Origin: Populus alba
Taxonomy: Eukaryota > Streptophyta > Magnoliopsida > Malpighiales > Salicaceae
Assembly: GCF_005239225.2 (NCBI RefSeq)
Contig: NC_133299.1
Coordinates: 4,096,967 to 4,160,966 of the forward strand
Direction of reading: 5' to 3'
DNA: 64,000 nucleotides
In this document: one piece after another, positions 1-13,726 of the stretch
Position numbering within the stretch: the first letter of the stretch is position 1
Layout of the letters: the number at the start of each line of letters is the position of its first letter
Notes under the pieces: model-generated
Databases searched by the model: none
The model's input: only the letters and a program-made list of their open reading frames with translations
Told to the model about the DNA's origin: nothing
Program-made: the position numbers and the translations under genes

Positions 1-3000
1 ATTTTTATATGATTTTTTAATGCTTCAGAATTCAATAGAATGGTTTTTTTTTACACACACACACACACTTCAAAATCCAATTCAATAGAAGGTTTTATAT
101 AGATACTTCAAAATTTATATTTGAATACTTCAGTATTCAAAAAAAAAAATCAAATTACCTCATTAAAACCTTGTAAAAGAAAACCCAATGTGATAAAACC
201 TAAGTGGCACACCAAAATATTGATGTCTTATCCCAAGTTCATGAATATCGAAGTAATAAATAACACGACAAGACCTGAGTCGAATCACATGGAGGTTAAC
301 TATATAAATTACAAATGATAATAATAATAATAATAATAATAAGTTAAATAGGACTTTGAGATATAAGATTAATGTGAGGATTAAACAATGATGAAAAAAA
401 TATCAAGTTAGAGGATCCACTATTAGTATTAAAAATAAATGTAATATAAATTCTTTTTATTACTTAACTGGAAACCACACACAAAAAAGGTTCTAATCGG
501 ATGATTTGTTATTAATAGCTCATTATAAATTGTTAACATGTTCATATTAATTATCTTATTTAAGTAACACCAAATTTTTAAATATTGTCAGGAATTCATG
601 ATGCTAACTTATTTTAACAACAAATCAAGTTCCTTTCATATCACATGTGTAGGTTATATCATATGATTGGCTATGAAAGTGCCAAGCATTTGTTGTACCA
701 AGTGTTATACAACACAAATCTAGATTAACCATTTAACAAGCAAGGTATAAGGAATTAATAAGATAAAAATGATAAGATATATTAATAGCAAGTTATTTAG
801 GATATAATCATTAAAGTCCATATTGAGTTTATATTATACTTATTCTAACACCATTAGTAAAACCTTTTTACCTTGACATAATGAACTCAACTGAACATTA
901 TGAATAAGAGAAGCATAAATAAACAAGATAAGAACATAATTATATAAGTATAGTAAATGAAATGAAAAGCATAAACAAGAGATTAATAAAAGCTAACACT
1001 TAAGCATTACAAAAATATAAAGAAAGAGAGCAAGAACATGATCTTGATTTGAAAACCAAGATGTCTAAATGCATGGAAAATGCCTCCTTTTATATGTCAA
1101 AATTTGAAACTATTGATTTGTTGATTAATTGTTGAGTGGGTGGCCACATCTTGACTTGGTGACAATCTTTATCTTCTTTTCTGAACAAAATATCATTGCT
1201 AACATCAGAATTTGAACATATTGTCTTTATGAAAGTTCTAGAAAATTATCTTAGCTTTCCAACAAAATAAAGAATCGGTGCATTTGGATTTCTAGAACTC
1301 GAGATATAGGTTGAACACTGAACAATATTTGGGCTGTAGGATAAATTTATACTTTTCCGTTGTTGCTACAATTTGAACTTGAAAATAGCCTTTTTGAATC
1401 TTGGACTCTTCATGAAAGTTTTAGGCCTATATCTTAGCTTTCCATCCTTATAGAATAGATCTAAATCCAAGTTCTACAACTCTAGTTATGATCCAATAAC
1501 TGAATGGTATTCCAGTTTGAACTGAACTAGCATCTATTTTCTAAGTTTGACCCTCTCTTTGTCCTTTCAATTTTAATACTTAAACTCATCAATCAATCCT
1601 TTCATTTATGTGATAGACATGCATTTAAGATGAACATTTACCATAAATTAAAGGTATCTTATATTATTAGATATATTATTATAAAACATGCTTTAGTTAA
1701 GGAGTTATTGATACTTCAAGTGCAAAATGATGATATAAAACCTTGATAAAAATGCACTTTTAAGTACTAATAAATGATAATTGGTTAAATGTGTATTTGT
1801 TTGATAGTGAACCTAACTTAATAAGTGATTTGAAACTGACTTTGCTTGAATCCAGTCTTGAGGTCATCATATTCTCAAAAATATAATTTATTTATTTATT
1901 CATAAAATGTTCTTAGGCTATTACATCCCTTAATATTATGACCCTTCGGTTATGTTATCTCTTGTTCATTTGCTTCTTTGGTAATTATGTCCCTTGAAAA
2001 TTATGTTATGAATATATAAATAGGTAATGCATTAATTTATTTTATTCTAATTAATATTTTAACTCTTGTTTTATGATTTGTGCATTTGAATTTGCATGTT
2101 CAAGGATGCCACTGACAATACCCTTTTGAATTGCTTCTTTGTTTTCCATCTAGTTATAGTTTGGTTAGTTATGTTACTTATAAGGTGATTTGTTTATTTT
2201 TATTATTTATTAATATTTTAACATTTGATAAATTTATAAATATTATTCTATTATTTATTCTTAATTCAATGCGTAAAGAATTATATAGTTGCTTGACACC
2301 TCATTTCTATTTTTGATTTTCAATGTGTTTAAGTGTTACTAAGCACATTGATTATATCAACCTTGAAAAATGTGCCTTCTCTCTTATTCTTTCTTTTAAG
2401 TAGTCATTCAATTCTTTATAGGTTCATTGAGTGAGTAGTGTTCTTCGAGCTTATTTTGTATTAAGAAATTAGAATGTGTATATATCCAATCTAATTGCTC
2501 TTAATATTTTGGGTCCAAGGTCCATAATTGATAAGAAAAAGGTGAGGAATTGAGCATTTTATTAAGATATGAATCCAAAATCACTTTATTTCTTAGATTG
2601 TTTAGTTTTTTACTTAAAAAATGCACAAATACTAGGTTGGATAACTTAACATAAAGGTGACTCTTAGAATAGTTCTTTAATTTTATTTTATTTTTGTTAG
2701 TATTGCATGATAAAAAGAATAAAAATGTGTTTGGTTGAAGAGACATGGATGGTGATATAAAAATAAATTTATTTCTGAAATGATTTTGAAGTAAAATTTT
2801 ATTTTAAAAAAAAACATAAAAATATTAGCTATGTCCCAATTGTCTTTGTTTGTTTGTTTTTTTTTTTTTTTTTTTCTAAAATGGTAACCATACGCTATCT
2901 AGGTTTAACAAACTGAAATAGTTTATCTTATGTGAGATACTTTTAGGGTGGGTGATTTTTATGTTTCCTTGATATAACCGGCCACTTATCTTATAATCCA

Positions 3001-3500
3001 CACTAGAGCAACCTGAAGTATTGTTGCCTTTAAAATAGTGACAACTCCTTTATCTCTTCTTTACCTTTTTATTTTATTTGCCTAAATATCTCCTTTACAT
3101 GTAATGAGAAATTTGGTGATGCTGTATTATTGCACTTTATTTTTTGTTTCTTCTTGAAATTAATTTTTAAAAGAGTATGATATTTTTTTTATCCTTTTCA
3201 ATTATGAAGAAACTCACTGTTCAGTTCCAGATTGGCTGCATATACGAATAAGCCACAAGAATAAAGCCAAAATAGGGCCATAAACAGCACTCCAGCTCTG
3301 CAATGAGATTGCCCATTATGAGGTATGCCTTCAAAGGTGTCTGGGATCAAGGATCGAACAAAGTTGACCCCTTAAATCATAAGTTAGTTGAATCTTGTGA
3401 TTGTGTCAGATCTTCTCCTTGTAATGCAAAATATTGGCCAAGAAAATTATTTCATTAGTTATTTATGTATTTTCAGTTTGATTTGGAGTTGAAGGTTTTT
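1..3500. other. AT-rich intergenic DNA, no gene seen
   Basis: No ORF in this stretch looks like a real protein. It holds simple repeats: a CA run near 51-69, an ATA/ATAAT run near 319-342 and a long T tract near 2850-2875. The part from about 1100 to 1560 resembles LTR sequence, because the motif 'ATGAAAGTT..TAG' followed by 'ATCTTAGCTTTCC' occurs twice (about 1229 and 1412). Related motifs occur in the gypsy LTR near 14.5-14.8 kb. No LTR boundaries could be fixed. Confidence 0.5.
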
Positions 3501-3926
3501 GCTTTTTTTTGTTTTTTTTTTCTTTTTTAAGATAATTGATTGGCCAAGTTCTTGAACAGTGTTTGATATTATTATAAGAGCAGTGTCAAAGTCATCCTTT
3601 TTCTTGCTGCCCATTTATTGCACTTCTCTTTTGCTTTCCGTTCCTCTTCACTAAATGCTCTTTGCCTCCCCTTTTCTTTAATCTTCCTTGCTTTTCGTCA
3701 CTGTATTTGCAGGTTTCTCTCACCGTCCTGCAACTAGGGTTTCCCCTTTGAACTCTCACATCTGTCAATAAATTAATCTTACCATGTTTCTCATCTTTCA
3801 ACAGCTGACTGGATAGTCTTTTTCATTTGCAAAATCAAAGTCTCTGGATCTTGAAAGAGCCTACACGAGAGGGGTAAAGAGGTAGTATTCCTTTTTACCT
3901 GATAAAAGAAACCTAGTAAAAAAAAG

Positions 3927-4767
3927 GTAAGTACAGGCAGCCCAGCTACAAGATCTTTTCATTTTTGCTTATATTCTTCATCTTAAAGCACTCTGCTCAA
4001 TTAATGTTATGTTATAGAAGAAGAGATTGATGGTTTATGTACTTGTGATTCGATTCAATCGGTAGAATACCTGTAAACAAATGCCTCAACACCTTTAAGG
4101 AAGAATATATACATATGATGAAGGCTATAAGATTGCACCATATGAGAGATCCCACTGATGACAACTTCAAAAAAAAGGATCTGTCTACATTGCAGTAGGT
4201 GTATGAATTAAAATTTGGAGAGAGAAAATGGGGAGGAGGGGGCGTGGGGGCTGTGTCATGTTGCAGCCATGGAGCTATTGACTAAAGGTTCAAAGAATCC
4301 CCACACAGGAAACTATCCCTGTACCCTGATGTATTCTGTTTTGACTATTTATTTATCTTTTATTTATTTCATTTTATTTTATTTTTTTACTATAGGGAGT
4401 TTTTAAGTAAATTTTGGAGATGAAATATTCACACAGTAGTATCAGATTCAAGAAAGACTGCTTTTCAGGCCGTAAAAGTAAAAGTTTGAAAAGGAGATGC
4501 ATAACTAGGGAGGAAAACTGCTGTCATGAAAAACACTTGTGCTGCTAAACTGGTCAGACGCATATGCATGTGCTCCAAACAAGTCTCTGTATAATATAAA
4601 TAACAAAGGTTCTGCCCACATCAATCACCCTTGGTCTTCAGATTATCAAAAAAATAATGTAAAATAACTATTTTAAGTTTTTCATATTGTAAATTCCAAA
4701 TCTTAAGAGGTTGTGCATCAATAAGAACATGTCTGATGGATTAAGGTGTTCAATTAATTTTTTGCAG
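3927..4767 (+). other. Candidate 5' UTR intron of the LBD gene
   Basis: A perfect plant donor (AAG|GTAAGT) lies at 3926/3927. A T-rich tract ending in TTTTTTGCAG lies at 4767, only eight bases before the LBD start codon. This suggests an intron of about 841 bases in the 5' leader, so the promoter would lie upstream of about 3.9 kb. It is inferred from splice signals only; no transcript evidence is available. Confidence 0.45.
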
Positions 4768-4775
4768 CATAATAG

Positions 4776-5261
4776 ATGGCTTCCTCGAGCTATTCCAATT
4801 CTCCTTGTGCTGCTTGCAAGTTCCTACGGAGAAAATGCATGCCAGATTGCATCTTTGCACCATACTTCCCACCCGAAGAGCCTCAGAAGTTTGCCAATGT
4901 TCACAAGATATTCGGTGCAAGCAATGTCAGTAAGCTCCTCAATGAGGTTCTTCCTCATCAGAGAGAAGATGCTGTCAACTCTCTTGCCTACGAAGCTGAG
5001 GCACGGATGAAAGATCCAGTCTATGGCTGTGTTGGAGCTATTTCAGTCCTCCAGAGGCAAGTTATTAGACTCCAAAAGGAATTGGATGCTACAAATGCTG
5101 ATTTGATCCGATATGCCTGCAATGAAATGCCAGCAGCAAACCCCCAATTTGGAAGAAGAATGGGGCATGGAGGGGTTTCTTATGATCAAAGTTCTGGTAT
5201 ATATTATCCTTCTCCATGGAATAATGACACTTGTGGTGAGAGAGGAGATGGTAGCACTTAA
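4776..5261 (+). CDS. LOB-domain (LBD) transcription factor, class I, LBD25-like
   Basis: This is a plant-specific DNA-binding protein of 161 residues that acts in the nucleus in lateral-organ or root development. The LOB domain is complete. The zinc-finger-like C block C-x2-C-x6-C-x3-C is at C11, C14, C21 and C25. The GAS block runs from about F39 to G84 and includes FGASNVSKLL and the invariant DPVYG. The class I leucine-zipper-like L-x6-L-x3-L-x6-L is at L92, L99, L103 and L110. The short C-terminal tail contains a GRRMG motif and resembles LBD25 and close relatives, so the subfamily is inferred; the LBD family call is firm. The coding region is a single exon. The ATG is chosen because it begins the conserved MASSS start, and an acceptor-like TTTGCAG ends eight bases upstream, suggesting a leader intron. 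The stop is followed by a 3' UTR with a possible poly(A) signal near 5469. Confidence 0.95.
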   Translation: MASSSYSNSPCAACKFLRRKCMPDCIFAPYFPPEEPQKFANVHKIFGASNVSKLLNEVLPHQREDAVNSLAYEAEARMKDPVYGCVGAISVLQRQVIRLQKELDATNADLIRYACNEMPAANPQFGRRMGHGGVSYDQSSGIYYPSPWNNDTCGERGDGST

Positions 5262-5479
5262 GCTCTCCAAGCCTGTATAAAATCGGGATTATATGTGCTA
5301 TGTTATTAGCATGGAGAATACCTTTTTAGGGTTTCTTATGCACATGACTCATGCATTATCATGGTGAAGTATGATTTGTTACCTTGTAGAGAGATCTTTC
5401 TATATATAAATATATAACATGTGAGACTGTACTTTACTTTTGGATCATTTTCTCGAGTAAAGCTCTGGAATAAGGTCAT

Positions 5480-8400
5480 TGTGCTTTAAAAGAGACACCA
5501 AACCCATCCCAACGGTTAAAACTTTCAGAGTTTTATACAGAGATCTCAAGTTCAAACACTAATTAAAGGAGTGAGATGATATTTAAAACAGGAAGGCTAT
5601 CAATCATGTAAGTTGTACAAAATGTTTTTTTAACATAAGATGAGAAATACAATATAAATAGATTTAAGATTGTAAAATCATAGGTAGGTTTTTTTTCCAT
5701 ACATGGTTCATACAAATAATAAGTAATTTCATCAATAAAGATGTAATGCACTTGTGTTTGTATGATAAAAACCTACCATGTAAGATTCAAAAGAAAAGAT
5801 TGAAAGTAGTTAGTAAGACCTCTCTGTCTTAAGAAAAACACTGAAAACAACTTTTTTTATAACTATGCTTCTTTATTGGCTAACACCAGTTCCAATGCTC
5901 TCTCCAAATGCATGATCATTTATAGTGTTTTAGCTTATATAATGTCTTTTGCCTTGATGAATAATACATCATTTTTATATATTGTTGCGCTTTTTTTAAT
6001 ATTATTATACTTTTATAAGTTTCAAATATTGTTGTTACTCACCATAAATCTCAAAAAGTGGATCAATAAGGAATTGTAGGCTTTATATGAACTAAAACGA
6101 ATGAATTAAACAATTCAAAGTAAGACTTTTTTCTATAATCTTGAAGTCTGATTCCTTGTTAGATTTATTTTAAAAAAGTTATAGGATTTTCTGTATAGAA
6201 ATCATAATGTTGTAAGCTTATTTAAAAAACTATGGTATTTAAGCATAAACACATGGTGAATCAGATTTTAAAATATGGTATGTCACTCTTGTCCGTAAGA
6301 ATATCCCTATAGATTAAAAATTTTCAAAGTTCTATATGATAATAAATACTTTTTTATTTGTTAGAAAATATTTAAGCAATATTATGTTTCTTTCATCCTT
6401 GCATTATTGATTAAAGAAAGAATATTTAGATACAAGTGCTTCAAACAATCATGCGTTAATGAGTAAACACAAGAGTATGTGATGATAAAGATAAGAATTG
6501 AAAATGTAAAGTTACTGTAAAATCATAAAATCAGTAGGACAATCATGATTTTACATAATTTAACATGATTTCAGTTTGATTTTATCATTTTTTATTCTTA
6601 CGTGATTTTGCACGATAAACATATGTTTAAGTATATATTGACTAGTAAGTCAACTTGCAATTTTAACAATCTTAATCCTACACCCTTCTAATCTCTCAAA
6701 AACCAATATACAAAATATATAAAAACATTGTGTTCTAGATATCAAGAATTTACTTGCTCTGGTCTACCAATTATTGCAACCTTATGTATATGTTTCTCGT
6801 ATATTCTTTCATGGGAGTATAAAATAATATTCCTTCCATAAGATCATATAATTAGAGTTCACTTTTGTGAGCACACATGTATAGTTTATATGACCACCAA
6901 AGCTAGCTGAGCCTTCACAACCACCGGCTGCTTATAAAATTTCTTAGTTTTCTGATACTCCATATTTTTTTTAACAGGCAATCATTTGCATCTTAAGAGA
7001 GAAGGACATCACACGGTATAACTATTAGCTAGGTGCCCACTTCTTGAACCTCTTGACTAATTTAATGCGCCATCTTCATGTTTTGCAGACAACATAATTT
7101 CTTGGAAGATTAACGATAGCCTTCTATTTTGCTTCTGCTAAACTTGCTCCAGTTTCGAGCAGCTTTAATTTACAAGGGAAATATATTGCTTTAATTCAGG
7201 AGGAGATGCTCGAGGCTAACATTAAAATCAAAGCTAGGCTCATGAGCTAACTCTTGACTTCAACTCCTGGCTGATAACAACAGCCTGTCCATGATTCCAA
7301 GAGCCACTGAAATGATATTTTTCCCACAGTAAAACAATTAAAGGCACATGTTTGATTGATATAACTGGAAAGTTTTCCTTGTATGATTAAATAGGTTTAT
7401 TTGTATCCTCGTCCATAATTCAATATAGCTTTATAGCAACGAGCATGTGCCCTTAGAGGACATGATAGAAAAATCCAAATATATATGATCATCTTCTCGT
7501 CTCCAAAATCAAGAAGAAGACAAAATATACCCCGCCTTAAATTTCAAGATCCACATTTAAGAATTATAATAAAAAAATAAAAACAAGAACCACTCTCCAA
7601 GAAAACAAGCTCTTTTTGACGTCTTTTTATGGCTTCCCCCTCCCCATTTTATAGTTGAATCAAGATGGAATCCTGGTCACGGAAGGGTTACATTGACTTG
7701 TCCAAATAGTTTTGGTACTGAAATGAAGAAATTAAGGGTTCGGAGTTGAATTGTGATTGAAATATTGCAAGTTGTGAAATAATGTCAGCACCGATTAGCC
7801 ATAATTAAAAGACCAGGAGGTGTTTCCCTTCTTTAACCGGCCTAATTCCTAAGTGTGAACAAGTGAAAAATGAAAATGGACATGTGCTTCTTTTAAGGCT
7901 TTTTTGGACATCAATCTTCAAGCTTTGCACCAACTTGACTAAATTCAGCTTTTCTTTCCAAGCCAGAGACAGATATCGTAAAAAGTTGACACTGTAAATT
8001 TGTTGACTTCTCTCTGCTTGTGATTTTTGGTGTCATCTTACTCCTACTATAGCCAATATGTAATGTCATTTTCTGTAACAGTGTGTCGTACAGGTGCCTA
8101 GTCTAATAGAAAGCACAAGAAGGATTGTTTTCCCATGTGAGGGTACGTGCATCCACAGAAGAAAAAATTGCATGAGGATCTTGGTTGGATTTTTAACATT
8201 TAATGTATCTTTCACATTACTTAATTATCATCCCTGTAATGACCTCCATGATCGTTCCACAAAACGCAGTGGCAACTCCTCTGCAGGAACAGGAACGCAT
8301 GCTGTACAATAGCTTAGCTCCTTCAATTTCCATGATGATTTTTTATCCCCATCTAGTCTGCTGGTTACATTTTTGCTAGTGATGATGAGCCAGACTGCTC

Positions 8401-9540
8401 CACCTCTTCAATTCGCCGGGCATAGGTGAAGGGAAATATTAAGTCCACTTTCCTATAGTAAAGGCGCTAGAGGATCAAATTAGAGGGGACAGGTGAGAAA
8501 TTAAAAGGTGTCCAAATCTTTGTTGTCTAATTGGGAATGGGAGAGATTAACCATGCAAGGACTTCGTCCATATAATTGAAGCTTAATTTCCTTTGATTCA
8601 TGATCACTTCATATATTTTATTTTTTTTTCCTAAAAAGGAAGAAAATCATATTGTAGATGTAGTTTTGTGCCTCTCATCTAAACCCCAGGAAGTTTACAG
8701 TTTCACGATGACACGATACCGAAAACGCCTGGTTTCCACCACCGGTCAAGTGCCATGCATTCAGAGAGAAGTCCAGAGAGATGAGTTGCGTTGTGTTAAT
8801 TAGCTTCTTAATTTCTTTCCAAAGCTAATTACAATTGCTTTTCCTTAAGCATTTTTGTGATTAAGTGGGGGTTGGCGTGTCCTTTTCAAGGTGTTATCAC
8901 AATGCTTTTTTGTACTGAAAAAGCATTAACATGTAGAATCTGGAGTAAAATATAGACATATAATTTCTGAGAGAGAAAGAGTCACACCATCAACCATTTT
9001 TCATGAGTGAAAAGGGGGCATAGGTAGGTCGGTCGATGACATGAAAAGAATAGGGCGACTCCTAGTATGAGCATGCCTCCTTTTGATGAAATTGAAGACA
9101 TAACAAGGCACGCGCACGAGCAGCAGAGGAGACAAAAGGGGAGAGGAATCAAAGGTGTGGGAGTTAAAAGAGGGTTGCAATCTGGGACCTGGTCTAGTCT
9201 AGTTGAGTTTATTCGCCTCTCTTTGATCAAGAATGGGTCACATCCATCGTTCTCTTGGGGACTTCATGGGCTACCACCCTCAACCGCCCAAAACTATATA
9301 TCAACTGACCCAGCCAGAAACTCCACGACCGAAGACAGCTTCTGTTGCAATCTATGTCGATTGATTGACTGATTGATTCGACGTGCCTCAAGCCCAGTGG
9401 ACCTTACCACATGTTTAGTGAACAGATCCTAAGGTAGATGTAGGAATTAGTGAGTTTGATCCACGTGGGTTATACATCTTCCCACTCCTCAAATGTCCCC
9501 TCGTGACGGGATGATCCAAGTTTAATTCTCCAGCACATTG
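5480..9540. other. Intergenic region, no gene recognised
   Basis: No convincing coding exon was found on either strand. The base composition is less AT-biased from about 8.9 to 9.5 kb. There a 101-codon ATG ORF (9067-9372, +) reads through low-complexity and charged residues without a recognisable domain. A CCACGTGG element, containing the CACGTG G-box core, lies near 9461. The segment could be a promoter or non-coding transcript region, but nothing in the sequence proves it. Confidence 0.4.
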
Positions 9541-10536
9541 ATTTCGAATTTAACCATTTTAGTTTATCAGATCTTAATTCATTATATTTATTGAAATAAA
9601 ATTTTAGAAAGATATAACACCAAAAATGTTGCATGAAAAATCTCGGTAATGATAAAGGTAAAAATAAATAAAAAATTATAATTTAGTTTTATGTTAAGCT
9701 AAAAATCATAACTAGTTTTTAGAGATTTTATATAAGAATTACCTAAGATAAATTACAATATTGTTTATTAGAAAAATGAAAAAGTATTGGTTGTGCTTTG
9801 TATTGCCGAAAACAACATGTTTTGTTGAAAGTCTAAGCCAATGGTTTTGAATTTGGGCTTAAGAATTGTAAACCATATGGAAATTCTCAACTGAAAAACA
9901 ATTAATTAAGGAAAGATTTTTATGACTAGAGATAAAATTCCCTGGTAAATTAGTTAAAATCCCAGGCAAAAACAAATAAGAATTTGTATAAAAAAACAAT
10001 AGTAATTAGAGTTTTGATGAAAATATTATATAGCGTATAAAATTAGTGGCATTATCGTATTTAAAAAAAAAAAAACCCCATCCTTCCTCTGTTAAATTTG
10101 TTGGCCATAACAATGGGCTGCCTTATAAATTTTGTGTTGAATTTTGTGTTATTGTATGAATTGTGTATTATGAATGATTGTGATCCTTAAAAATTGTTAT
10201 GTGTAGTGTTAAGTAAATGTGAATGGGTATGGGGAAGATTGAGAATATGGGATCCAATGCAGGACAAGTTGAATGAATGTGCACACCATATATTAGTTAA
10301 ATTGAATGACTAACATTAGTGAAGCTAAATGACTAAAGGAGTGTTTGGATTGAATATGGGTTCTTAGTGAGCTAGAATTGGCCTAATGCTTGATAAAATG
10401 AATATGTGTAATTAATGAGCCAACAAATGTATAATAATTGTTTTGAATTAATAATTGTTTTGAATTAATAATTAAAATGAATATGTATAATAATTGTTTT
10501 GAATTAACGAAATGTATTAAATGTAAGCTTGTAATT

Positions 10537-10549
10537 GAGATTGATACCA
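10537..10549 (-). other. Retrotransposon primer-binding site next to LTR A
   Basis: Read on the minus strand these bases are TGGTATCAATCTC, close to the initiator-methionine tRNA complement (TGGTATCAGAGC) used by many plant LTR elements. They abut the CA end of LTR A. This orients the element to the minus strand, with its internal region to the left. Confidence 0.55.
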
Positions 10550-11379
10550 TGATAATCTGTATAGAGGCACCAAGAATATAGAAATTGAACCTTCATCCAA
10601 TAACTATAAAGAGATGCAAATGAGTAATATAGAAAATATAATAAAGTTGTTTAATTCTTTGATAAGTTAAAGTAATTAAATGAAAAAATAAAACAAGAGA
10701 ATTCTCTCACAATACACATAAAATATACATCAATAATGTATTATCCAACTTCTAAAAAAATATAATGTCTTACAAGCGTATTTATGCTTTGAAAAAACTA
10801 CATCTTAATTGACCTAGGCTAACATCAACTCATATTAAAATAAAACCTAAAGTATCTCAAATAAAACCCAAAACATGAAAAATAATAAAATAATAATTCT
10901 AAAAAATAATGCTAATGTGTCATATATGATAGAGTAAAAGAAATAATTATTGAATGAAATCATTCCTTGAAAAGAACCCTTGGCCAAAATATATGTTGTG
11001 TTGCCCCTTAGCATCTAAAAAAATAATAATAAAAACCATTGTAATTAATTTTTCTTTAGCCACCTATGTTTCCATACATAATAAGTAGCTCTCTCATGGC
11101 ATGGAATCCATAAAACACATGGAAATAAAAAAGCCTATGGTTGCTAAAATTAATTAAAGCCATAAAGTAGATGACTAAGGCCCCTTTTATATAAAGATTA
11201 AATTGATCAAGGTTTGATCAATATCGCTGGTTGAAGTTGTATTTTCTTTGAAATTTTTCTTGGTTCAAATACTTTGAATAAGTCCAATGATTACATCTTA
11301 AAACTTTTTTGGCATTGATCTTGTAATTGACTCAACTAGAACTTTTAATGGATCTTTTTATATAGTCAGGATCGTATCA
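10550..11379 (-). mobile_element. Long terminal repeat A (minus orientation)
   Basis: The segment is about 830 bases, bounded by TGATA and TATCA (TG...CA with a short inverted repeat), with a PBS directly on its left. It aligns along its whole length with LTR B (18036-18870), with many substitutions and small indels. Both copies also share roughly 60 bases of internal leader to their left. No coding remnant of this element was found. The superfamily is not established; a met-tRNA PBS is most common in copia elements. Confidence 0.65.
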
Positions 11380-13290
11380 TCCCAATAAACATGATTATAA
11401 CATAATATTAAACATTGTACTTATCTTCAAATATAAATACATTAATTATTGAATTGATAATAAATTAATTTATTTAATCCTATTTTATTTAGGATTATGA
11501 TTTATATTTAGACCAACTTATTAGGGAACCTAATAGGGTACAGACATAAAAACTATTGGTTAGAAATTAAAATAGGATAATTAATCAAGTGTAACTTGAT
11601 TGTAAATAAGTTTTAGAAATTGACTATAATGTAACTTATACATGGAATTATAATTCTAGACCTAGAAAAATAAAGTAGAAACTTGATTGAATAAATTTTC
11701 AAAAAATATTTTGAAATAATATATGTGATATTATTCAGGAGGCAAATTGATATTTTTTTTTTCATTTATAGGGTTTTTAGGATTTTCTATAAATAGTATG
11801 TTATGCCTCTTATTTTCTTTACATATAGTACTATAGTACATAGAACAACTAAAAAATACAAATGAAAATAATTTGCTCTCAGAGGAATAGCAATCCCTCT
11901 CTTCTAAAAGAGTTTACAAGATTTTTCATTGATGGTTCGTGTGAATTACTGTAAGAGGCTGAAAACTTGGATGACTTATAGTTTGTGATAACTCAACCTA
12001 AAAGCAATTATTTAAAGCTAAAAGAATATGTAATCTTTAGGTAATCTTGTTATAAACTCAAAATAACTCTAGATCTATTTAAGAGGTTCACGAAACTCAT
12101 AGAAATTTTTAGATTTAACATTTCTGCTGTGTATATATGTTTTGAAAAACTCAAAATTCATTATTAGATAATTATGGTATTTCATATTCAATTGCTATTT
12201 AGGTCAAATATGGCCAGAATCCACCTTGAAATATATTTATAAAAAAATATTTTTCATAATAGCATTGTCGGTGTGCCTGGCCATGGCAAGCTCGTTGTTG
12301 ATGAGAAACAATAAAACACTATAGCTAAACCCACAGCCATGACACTACAAGTGGTGGTGCAGAACTAGGGATGCCGCCCTGTGTTACCACTAAAAAACAT
12401 AGTAACGTTGCTATCAATGCTGGAGGTAATCTCCAACATGAACAACCCACATTGTTAGCAGTAATTATAATAGTTGCTAGCCCATTACTAGTAGCATGAA
12501 GAAGAAGAGATTAGGGGTAGAAATACGATTTTTCCCATAAAGCAATCTTTTAGGGTTTTAGGACAAGATGACATATTTGCCCCAAACCCTTATACCAAAA
12601 TACAATAAGTAGATTAATGGTAGAATTATGATTTTTTCCATCTACATATAAAATATAAAATATTTATTTTATAATTTAAAATTAAAACACAAATTAAATT
12701 AATTGTAGAATTAATTTTTCTAACTAGCTTAGGATTGAATTAAAGTGTTTAATTCAAAATTTTCTTAATTTTATGTTATCCTAATTGGATTAGGACTTAA
12801 TTAAATTATTAACTAAAATGTTTTAGAAAAAATTTCTCTAAATAAAGAGAGTTTTTAAGCTAGAGAATTTCATTTAATTAATCCTAAAAGAGTTTAGGAT
12901 GTTAATAAGAATTTTAATATGATTAATTTTCTTATTGAATTTTGAAAAATATTTTTTCAATTAAAAAATTTTATTAAGTTTGAGAAATTATAAAATTAGA
13001 TTAGATTTAATATTTCTAAGTGTTAGAAATACTATTTTAAAATTGCATATAAAGCCAATAATTAGAATTAAAGCATGTAATATATTTTTTTATGCATATT
13101 AAAATGTTATTATGTATGATAGATAGTTATGGACATTTAAAGACCAATGTGATTGTGTTTTTTTATAGTTGAATGGTTGCAATATTAAATAGGGCATGCA
13201 TGTCTTGCCGTTTCTCTATTTTTCTGTCAGGGTTATAAAATTCTTTTTTCATCTAATTTCTCTCTAATGCAACTCAAGATTTTTCCATTG
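11380..13290 (+). mobile_element. Copia-type LTR-like sequence and AT-rich filler
   Basis: The first 800 bases look like an LTR. There is a TATA-like CTATAAATAG near 11797, then a leader containing 'GGTGTGAATTACT'-type sequence near 11938. The same order of motifs is found, reverse-complemented, at about 62.9-63.5 kb. The two segments can be aligned over several hundred bases. No exact LTR ends were fixed. From about 12.2 to 13.3 kb there is only AT-rich DNA with no recognisable gene. Confidence 0.5.
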
Positions 13291-13295
13291 AAGCA

Positions 13296-13726
13296 CATGT
13301 TAAGATTTGGTATGAAGGGAAAGTTAGCACTAGGATACATCGGGCCCTAAGAAGTGGTAAAGAGAATTGGACATCTGGCGTGTTAGTTGGCGTTGCCCCC
13401 GCATTTGACCAAGATCCATGATATGTTTCATGTTTCTATGTTATAGAAAGCAAAGATAGACCCAGCTCGAGTGCTACCACAAGTTCCTATAGAGATTGAA
13501 GAAGATTTGACTTTAGAAGTGAAACCTGTAAAGATTTTGGATCGCATTGAAAAGGAGCTTCAAAATAAAAAAAATTCCTTTGGTCAAGGTGTTATGGAGG
13601 AGTTCTCAAATTAAGGAAGAAACATGAGAAAAGGAGGCAAAGATGAGGAGGAAGTACCTTGGACTTTTCTAAACTCAGGTATAAAATTTTAATTTTGAGG
13701 ATGAAATTTTTTTTAGCATGAGAGAA
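13296..13726 (+). pseudogene. Ty3/gypsy chromovirus integrase C-end and chromodomain remnant
   Basis: The reading frame, broken by stops and shifts, encodes the C-terminal end of a chromovirus polyprotein. The first part resembles the integrase C-terminal domain (RFGMKGKLALGYIGP, LALPP, then IHDMFHVSML). It is followed by the chromodomain-type stretch (ILDRIEKEL near 13530, then a frameshifted WRSSQIKEE-like part). Stops interrupt it at several points and it is only the 3' end of pol, so it is non-functional. It ends just before a TG that starts a candidate 3' LTR, the order expected for a chromovirus on the plus strand. Confidence 0.8.

Noticed and set aside
4711..5010. A 99-codon frame overlapping the LBD gene
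   Set aside because: It is an out-of-frame shadow of the LBD coding region, which carries all conserved LOB-domain motifs in the other frame.
9067..9372. A 101-codon ATG ORF on the plus strand
   Set aside because: The protein has no recognised domain, hydrophobic pattern or family resemblance, and no splice or promoter context supports it. Its length is possible by chance in this less AT-rich stretch.
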